64,000 nucleotides of DNA from Progne subis subis (Eukaryota; Chordata; Aves; Passeriformes; Hirundinidae): assembly GCA_022316685.1 (NCBI GenBank), contig JAKJHU010000005.1, positions 14,734,707 to 14,798,706 on the forward strand, in the 5' to 3' direction. The notes under the pieces were generated by a model. The model searched no databases. It saw only the letters and a list, made by a program, of their open reading frames with translations, and was not told the DNA's origin. Below, one piece after another: positions 57,101 to 64,000 of the stretch. A program made the position numbers and the translations under genes. Position 1 is the stretch's first letter, and each line of letters starts with the position of its first letter.

Positions 57101-60100
57101 AATATATAGGCAATACAGCTGACTCCATGAAAGAGAAAAATTAAAGTCCTTTAGGACTCTTAGTCTGCCAAGTCAGGATAGCATCCCCAAGCAGTTCTCC
57201 TTTTAATAGGCTCAGCACCATAATGAAGCTGTCTTCTCTACAGAAGTGTAAAAGCTCTACCAAAACCCCCAAACCTGAACAGTTTTATTGTGAATTCAAC
57301 AGCCAGACTTGCATTACTTTTCAGGACCAAGAACGTAATTTAATTTTTTGTATGCTTTTTAAACAAGTGACAAAAACTGAAAAGAAATTGAGGATTAAAA
57401 AACCAGGAAATTTCTGCTACAATCACAGCCACGGTTCTTTCCTGCAACCACAAAACCCAACCAGAAGAATTTAAAACATCAATTTCCTTATCAACTGCCT
57501 TCTGAGCATTCAAGCCCTGGACAACTTTTAAGTTCTCTGCCAACTCTGCCCCATTTAACATTTTTCAACTGACTTTCCCAAATCTTTCAGATGGGATGCT
57601 CCAGAAGGAATCTGGCTGTGTAAAGTCCTGAAGGCCTGAAAATCTGCTAAAGGCAGCAGCCTGTTTTCTTTCTTGATGTGATGTCCAATGCCAGGTCCTT
57701 GAAGTTTAAATTGTGCCGACCTAATACAGTCCAAGTCGCACATTTAAGATGCAAGTTTCCTTAGAGATGTTCATTCTGTGCAGGACCACTTTGGAGATAA
57801 CCAATGTGACAGATCCCAAAAGTTATTAGGCAGACATGATTTTTAGCCATTTGCAAATTCCTGTTACTGTATTCATCATCACTACAAGTAGAAAAAGTTT
57901 ACAATGCTTAAGTCATTTAATGCTCTTCTCTTCACAAACCAGCATCAACTGCAGAATCAGCAAGTACCAGTTACCTTGGAATTGGGACTAATTTAGAATC
58001 CCATTAATATCTTCAGGTTAACTCCTGCCAAAATGTAAAATATTTATTACCTGTATAGAAATTTGCATAGTTACCTATAATGCTATTTCTTCCCATCAAT
58101 TTTTTTCCAGATGTTCTGGACTAGCAGAGAATAACCCTTGCAATTTACAAAAAAGACAACACATTCAAGAACATTAAATCCAATAATTATTAAAATAATT
58201 CCTATGAACTGTAAAACTAATTCAGCATTGTTTTCACAAATCCTCTTGAACATACATGCAATAAAACCTGTAAGAATATAAGTGGTTAAATTTCAGAAGA
58301 CTAAAGTTTGTTGTACTAGGCTTACTGCAAAATGACATTTCAACTGATTTTTATTCCAAGTTTATACTCTGCTTAATGATGGTTAGAATGGCTTAGCATA
58401 GCCATTCCTTGGATTACACACCCTTTTATTTCCCCCTCCAGACATCAGCAATGTTTATACTGCACAACCTTATCTACATCAAGGTCCAGAACTAACTCTG
58501 CTTAGGGCTGCAGTTAACATGTTATCCACCCTAAGAACATCAGTTGAGGATCTGAATAGGGCTACTGCCTCTATCAAAAAGCAGGCTAGATGCCATGAAA
58601 TGAGTAGTTGTGTACAAGGATGGACAATTAAAGCAATTGGGGGGGGAAGATGCAAAGAGAATGAAAAAAGCCCCCACAAATATTTTATATGAGCCAATTT
58701 CTTCACCTTTCAAGAAACAAAAGCCAGTAAAGTCTTAACCCAGTTAACAAAGCCTCAATTATTTACCAGGAAATCCAGCCACTCCATGTCCAAATTATGC
58801 ACATTCACACCATCGACTTAAAATTGTATGATGCAAATTAGGCTATGTTGTAGCTACAGAAATAACATTTTCTTTTGACGCTTGTCAAAGGTTTGAAAGG
58901 AAGTGGCAAGTTACTTGTCTCTCCTCGGTTGTACTCACACATTCAGAGCCTGAGGACTTTAGAAAACAATCAACCTGTATCTAAATGTATTAAATTATTT
59001 TCTGAACTTCAAGTCAGAAACAAGCAATCTACACGGTATGCCTCTTTCAACACATTATCGTGAGCTTTACAAATGGCTTGGTAACACATAACAATTTATT
59101 AATGTAAGTCTTACCTCTGTTTTGATGCTAGATCAATAAAATCTTAGATACTGCTATAGCAAAATCATTCCAGATGTATCACTTTTTTAAAAGGCACAAT
59201 TTTCTGTGGATTTTTCTTTTGCTGTTAAGCCATTACTCATGCAAAAAAAATAAGTGTAAGCATACTGCGTAAGTATACTACTCTTTGATCCCATATTAAT
59301 CATCTGAAGCACAAACAGAAAGATACTTCCAAGTCAAAATTATGTAATGCCATCTTAATATAAGTCACCAAAACAGTCAGAATACATCACCTTCTTTGAC
59401 AGCTGAAGGTCTCTTTTTAATTTAGAAATTAATTTTTTAAACTGAGTCATAAAACGTTGCCCAACTGTTTTGAAAAATAAAAACCTCAGATTACTAAATA
59501 GAACTCTATTTGCTACTGGAAAAAAAACAAACACACAAATGCTACACCAAATCTACATTTTGCTTTACAGACCTCAGACGTGCACTCCCAACTGTCCCAG
59601 ATGGCTACTCTTACAAGTAACTTGGGACAACAAAACAGAGGCATCAATAGAGTAGCAAAAAACGCCTTCACTGAATCCACCAACAAAAATGCATGCATTT
59701 AAGGTCTTTTGGTTTGTTAAAATACTGACTTTGTTTTCAGCGAACGAGACAATTCAGAAATAACAACCTGTTCAATTCTCGTTCATCCCAGGAGTTTCAC
59801 GATACAACAGTATAACCAGAAGTGTTCCTTGAACTATGTATTACAACTATTTCAAGGCACATTTTATAGAGAAGCACAATACAAAAAAAAACCCCCAGGT
59901 GTACAACGGAATAAAAACACCCCACCAACACTGAAGACAGTTGCCATCATGTGCCTTCTGTATGGAGCATTTGAGATCAGTTCTTAGTATGAAGATCAAA
60001 AAATTCTCATTTCTGCATGAAAACATGCAGCGAAATTCTTATCACAACCAGTTTTTCTTCTACATGCTAGTTGTGATCAAATATATATTGCTTCAAACAA

Positions 60101-61079
60101 TTTTAAACCTGCGTTTAGATGGAACGGACATTTTTGTACAGTCCTAATTTTGAGGCGTCCACAGTATTACCAACCATCCAGTAAACAGTTCATTATTTAG
60201 TAACAGTGACTTAAGGCTGCATCAAGTGCTAGAAAGCCCAAAGGCCAAACAGTCAAATGTGTACACTACCACTGTTGTGATATCAAATAGCACTCTCGTG
60301 GCTATTCAAAACTGGTTAGCAAGTAAACTCTTTAATGCAAAATTCACCTCATCGAGTTCTGACCCAGCAGTTCAGTGAACAAGCAGGAAGTCCACAGTCT
60401 TATTGACAAAACTGACTTACAGTGTCTCTAAGTCACTAGGCTCAAGGTTAAGAGCGAAGCATATTCCACTTCTACATTTTACGGGAATTTTACATGTTCA
60501 ATTCATGATTTATAATCTCTAGGTTCTCTCTCCAAACTGTCTGTAGACACAGTGTGCCACAGACTTAAGACTTCTGTTTCTCCCTCTATTTTCTTCAAAT
60601 AGAACAATTTTGCAAATGTCTACATGTTCTAGGAAAGATTTTTTTCGAAGACGGCCATTTCTTCAGAATAGTCCGATGCTGTCAGGCCTCTGAAGCAAAG
60701 GGGAGAAAAAAAGCTGAAACACAAGGTTCATCTGGTAAGTTTTACATTAAGCATTACAAGCTGGACAGTATAAGAATGTGGCTTTTGCCTCAAAACGTCT
60801 GAGTCTTGGTGTGGAAACGAGTACTTGGCTGTCCCACCATAGCATTCTCGTAGTGGGACTGTCAGGGAAGTCTTGACTGGGGAGTATTTGTTTTGTTTAC
60901 CTATCAGGCGTAAATTTCCAGGCACTCAGTTCATTTTGGGCTTGTTCCAGTTTGTCTTTAGTCTGTTCCAGTTCACCTTTCATTTTTAGGAAAAACAAGT
61001 TGATGGCTGGGTCCACCATTGTTGATCGCAATTGGGCAACACTAGGCTGCTGGACTTGCTTGAGGTACTGAATCTGATT
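53603..61079 (-). CDS. WTAP: WTAP, m6A methyltransferase complex scaffold subunit, C-terminal part (5' end outside window)
   Basis: WTAP holds METTL3-METTL14 in nuclear speckles, enabling RNA N6-adenosine methylation and linking the writer to splicing; the fly counterpart is Fl(2)d. Three coding exons are present: 61079-60901, 56177-56023 and 54189-53603 (stop TAA at 53603-53605). They correspond to human residues 92 onward and give a predicted full length near 397 against 396 in human. Residues 92-220 are long coiled coil (QYLKQVQQPSVAQLRSTMVD, LEAELALQKKYSEELKSSQD). The C-terminal half is a disordered, Ser/Gln/Asn-rich tail ending NVNVQGSVL. Introns are 1,833 and 4,723 bp. I searched 61,080-64,000 for the residue 70-91 exon and did not find it, so it lies beyond the right edge. 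Gene identity is near certain. Confidence 0.96.
56023..56177 (-). CDS. WTAP: WTAP coding exon for residues 151-203
   Basis: This 155-nt exon lies between CCTTTGCAG and GGATG|GTAAGG. It encodes QTGKKLMAKCRMLIQENQEL, then GRQLSQGRIAQLEAELALQK and KYSEELKSSQD, with split Ser151 and Glu203. It is all coiled coil and near-identical to the mammalian protein. Phases fit both neighbouring exons. Confidence 0.95.
56178..60900 (-). other. WTAP: WTAP intron, 4.7 kb, AT-rich
   Basis: Lies between the exons for residues 92-151 and 151-203, with GT-AG ends. It holds no recognisable repeat family. Two abutting minus-strand open frames at 57,340-57,743 are described as a finding. An A/C-rich tract is at about 59,881-59,930. 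Confidence 0.8.
60331..60336 (-). promoter_or_regulatory. WTAP: Candidate ATTAAA poly(A) signal for a short WTAP transcript
   Basis: ATTAAA on the minus strand lies about 560 nt past the in-frame TAA (60899-60897) that follows exon read-through. A short, intron-terminated WTAP mRNA would need a signal in this intron. This is the common variant hexamer nearest to it; use is not shown. Confidence 0.3.
60901..61079 (-). CDS. WTAP: WTAP coding exon for residues 92-151
   Basis: This 179-nt exon follows TTTTATGCAG. It encodes NQIQYLKQVQQPSVAQLRST, then MVDPAINLFFLKMKGELEQT, then KDKLEQAQNELSAWKFTPD and two bases of Ser151. The donor is GATAG|GTAAAC. If the donor is not used, translation reads GAT AGG TAA, so the chain ends Asp-Arg. 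This is the same end as the known human short isoform (Ser151 to Arg, rest missing). Residue 92 is Asn where human has Thr. Confidence 0.95.
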
Positions 61080-64000
61080 CTGCATAAAATAAGAAAAAAA
61101 GACCATTATTCATAGAACATTTAAGAAAAATTTTAAGTCATTTCAATACAAATAGCTAATCCAAAGTTAACATCAAGGCAGCTTGTCTTCTTTCACACTG
61201 TAACCTGAAAAATGCATGATAAAAATCACTTGAGCACACCTTGCACCCTTGTCCACGTACCTGCTCACCCAAGCCCCCATCCGAAGCACCTGCCATGCTT
61301 AACCTTCCACAGCAGATTTCCCTCCAGATCCCACATTATTTTCTGCATGTCAGTTTACATTTGTCACAGCAATACCTGGAGCATTGGAATGCTCCCTTTC
61401 TTTTGTATCTGCCTGCGCTCCTTCTGGGGAGCAAAGAGCATATGGAAAGAATCATCCGCTTAAAACAGACAGCTAATTCCCACTTAAGTTCAGTGGAAGT
61501 TTAGGAACATTACAGCTAAAATTGACAAATATTTACAAGCAAATAATAAAAAGGACCTTTTAGAGCCTTCTAAAGTTTTTTACAACAACAGTCACTTACG
61601 ATGCAAGATTCTGTATTTTTAAACAAAGTAATTTAGAAATACTAATAGCAATTAAAACAGATTTTGGTTGTATTATATTCTCTTGCAATAACCACAAGCC
61701 AAAGGAGTTACAATTTTATGATTACAAGACTTGCAATAGTCAAAATTTCAGAATTATAACTGAGAGGTTTTCTTTTAAATATAGTATTTATTATTCAAAG
61801 CATAAATGTAAATAAACAGGATTAACTAAGTTTCTTCAGTTTTAATCCCATCACAGACATATCTTAAATTGTACTAAAAGAACGTGCTTAGTACCCTGCT
61901 AATCACCTGATACCGCATCAGCCTGCACAGACTGTGTTAATTCTTAAATTCTATTCATTATGCTTCCTGTATCACACACATTTCTTCATCAGCAAGAGGT
62001 GAACAGAATCACACAATGTTAAAAGACATTAACTGAAAGTCACAATGGTTTGCCTCCCACACAGGCAGTCTTGCAACCAGACTCGAGAGCAATAGAGTTT
62101 CACTGACAAACCCTGAAGGGAAGGAGCCCTCCCTGCACTTTCTGCTTTCCTTGGGACACACAGCATAGCCAGCAGCACTGACAGCTTAACCATGTCCCTG
62201 TACATGCAATTACTCTCTTATGGGGTCTTTACACAACAGTGGTGAAAAGGAAGAACAGAAGTCCTACGTAACCGGAGTCACTTCGAAATTGAGTATAACA
62301 TGTTTTAATTTACATATTGTTAGGTAGAAAAAATCCTGGATTTTATTTCAAGTAAGTGGTTTCAAAGGTACTGGAATAAGTGAGGTATTTCCTTTGACAA
62401 ATTAATTTGATATTATAAAAATCAATATTCTTAGCTACTTATAAAAACTGACATCATCATACTTTTAATTTTAAATAGACAAACTTTGTGCATCCAGAAA
62501 GAAATATAAAAGGAATAGAGCACTCCATTTAATATTTTCAAGAAATAAAGCACTTAAGAACCTACATACAAAGATTACCTAGAAACAGGAAGTTCACATT
62601 AAAGGTTATGCTAACATTTCTTGGATGGAATTTTACCTCTTGGGTCCTTTGCCTCACTGAATGCACAATATATTGCTCACTGAATAAAGATCAATTTTAT
62701 TCATTTTTATTGATGTACATTTTCTATCCACTCGATTTTTTGACTCTTCTACTATTGAAGGATTTCAACAACCTACCAATGCTTTGTGACAGCTAGAGCT
62801 AGTAGACAGTGAAATGGACAACTTCACTGGCAAGGTATTTCAGAAATATAATCATGATACAGCAACATTGTTCCAAATCTATTTTTAAAGAGGCATCACT
62901 AACTGGGAGAGGAAAAAAATAAAAACAAACACAAAAAAACCCAACCAACACCCCAAACCACACATTCCTTGTCTGACCAAGGCCCAGATTCCTTCTTCTA
63001 CCACTGTAAATCTAAAAACTGTAACAGATTCCTTGGATCACCAGCACACAGAATTGCTGCCACTGCTCCTCAGCCACACCAGAAATACACTTGAGCACTC
63101 TGGAGGACCCAGTCAATGCTGTGCAGTGCCAGTTATTTGTCAATCTCAGTGCGGGGTCTCCAGCTCACACTCCTGAGCCCAGCAGAGGGCACCTGCACTG
63201 GACTTCAGCTCATGCGACCATTTCTAAAGCAGTCATGTAGAAAAAAACTTACTTGAGCTTAACAACCCTTTCTCATTCCCTCCCCAAACTTAAAAGATAA
63301 CTTCTTCCCTCCACTTTTTCCAACTCAAATTTTATCAATCCCTCCACAAGTGCTTTCTCCAGCTGTTAACTCCAGAGTTCTTATCAGTCAGACTTTTCAT
63401 CCATGAAAACCTAGCGACCTCCTTCCCAGTATGACCTGCTTCCAAAGCAAGCCCCAATATCTTCCCCTTTCTGCTAATTTCCTAATTAAGTTTGTCTTCC
63501 TGCTTAGCCAGTCCAAACTTCACATTCTCTAATCACTTTCTGGTATGAGTCACCTCATTGCTATTCCAGGTGGTAAGGGTTAGGGAGCAGGAGAGTTTGC
63601 CTGCAGTCAGGACCAACTTCAGCTACAGCTGAACATATAGGAATAGTCATGTCCACTGCCAGACCCCAGGGAATACCCACTAAACACCTAAAATGCCTAT
63701 GGACTGTTCACACTCCTGAACATGAAAGCACACACTGGCTGGTATTTTTCAAAAGCCTATCAGATGGAGAAGTAGAGGCAATTTTCACAAACAGAGTAAG
63801 TCTTGCTATCAGCTTTCTCTCTGTTCTAAGCCAAGGCAGGAGAGCACTGAAAGCAGTCTATTTAGAGGACAGCAGGCTGCATGAGGTATTGTTTATGTGG
63901 ATTTTTATCTTTTTGTTAAAGACAGGCAACAACATTTTTGATCTCCCTAGTTCTCACATTCCTGGAAACAGCTGCATGCTTTCAGCTGAAATTTTCCAAA
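61080..64000 (-). other. WTAP: WTAP intron upstream of residue 92 (no exon found)
   Basis: The stretch from the acceptor at 61,080 to the window edge shows no match to WTAP residues 1-91 in any frame and no other gene. It is ordinary AT-rich sequence with an A/C-rich tract at about 62,917-62,965. It should be intron, but the far end cannot be seen. Confidence 0.7.

Noticed and set aside
61080..64000. Earlier WTAP coding exon
   Set aside because: Searched by eye for sequence encoding residues about 70-91 and the N-terminus on the minus strand; none found.

Overview
This is nuclear DNA from a vertebrate, almost certainly a bird. Support for this: (1) a 575-bp CR1 LINE 3' end with the typical avian ending ATTCTATGA; (2) a second, older CR1 fragment; (3) a SOD2 protein that reads like chicken MnSOD; (4) no Alu/B1-type SINEs and short introns. 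A 717-bp solo LTR that I recognise as a common songbird ERVL-type LTR suggests a passerine. There is no prokaryotic content, so operons, ribosome binding sites and CRISPR do not apply.

Layout. Positions 1 to about 43,640 hold no gene I can recognise: AT-rich intergenic DNA with A/C-rich tracts, two pyrimidine microsatellites (TTCC at 14.0 kb, TCCTC at 23.7 kb), the solo LTR (10.2-11.0 kb), the CR1 copies (19.5 and 23.3 kb) and several short palindromes or tandem duplications. From about 43,650 to 49,990 on the minus strand lies SOD2 (mitochondrial manganese superoxide dismutase), complete in five coding exons, 224 codons, all introns GT-AG, with a CpG-island promoter at about 49.1-50.2 kb. 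A 3-kb AT-rich spacer follows. From about 52,960 to beyond the right edge, also on the minus strand, lie the last three coding exons of WTAP (residues 92 to the C-terminus). Its 5' exons are outside the window.

The two genes have no direct biochemical link: SOD2 detoxifies superoxide in the mitochondrial matrix, and WTAP is the scaffold of the nuclear METTL3-METTL14 RNA m6A writer. They are neighbours in mammals too. Here they are head-to-tail on one strand, whereas I recall them as divergent in human and mouse. The bird sequence also keeps the codons that would make the short WTAP isoform (Asp-Arg-stop) by reading through the donor of the exon at 60,901.

I found no clear new multi-gene system. 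The observations most worth checking are the conserved WTAP read-through isoform, the SOD2/WTAP orientation, the near-intact LTR with target-site duplication, a G-quadruplex in SOD2 intron 1, paired palindromes at 17.8 kb, and a two-frame pseudogene-like ORF inside the WTAP intron.
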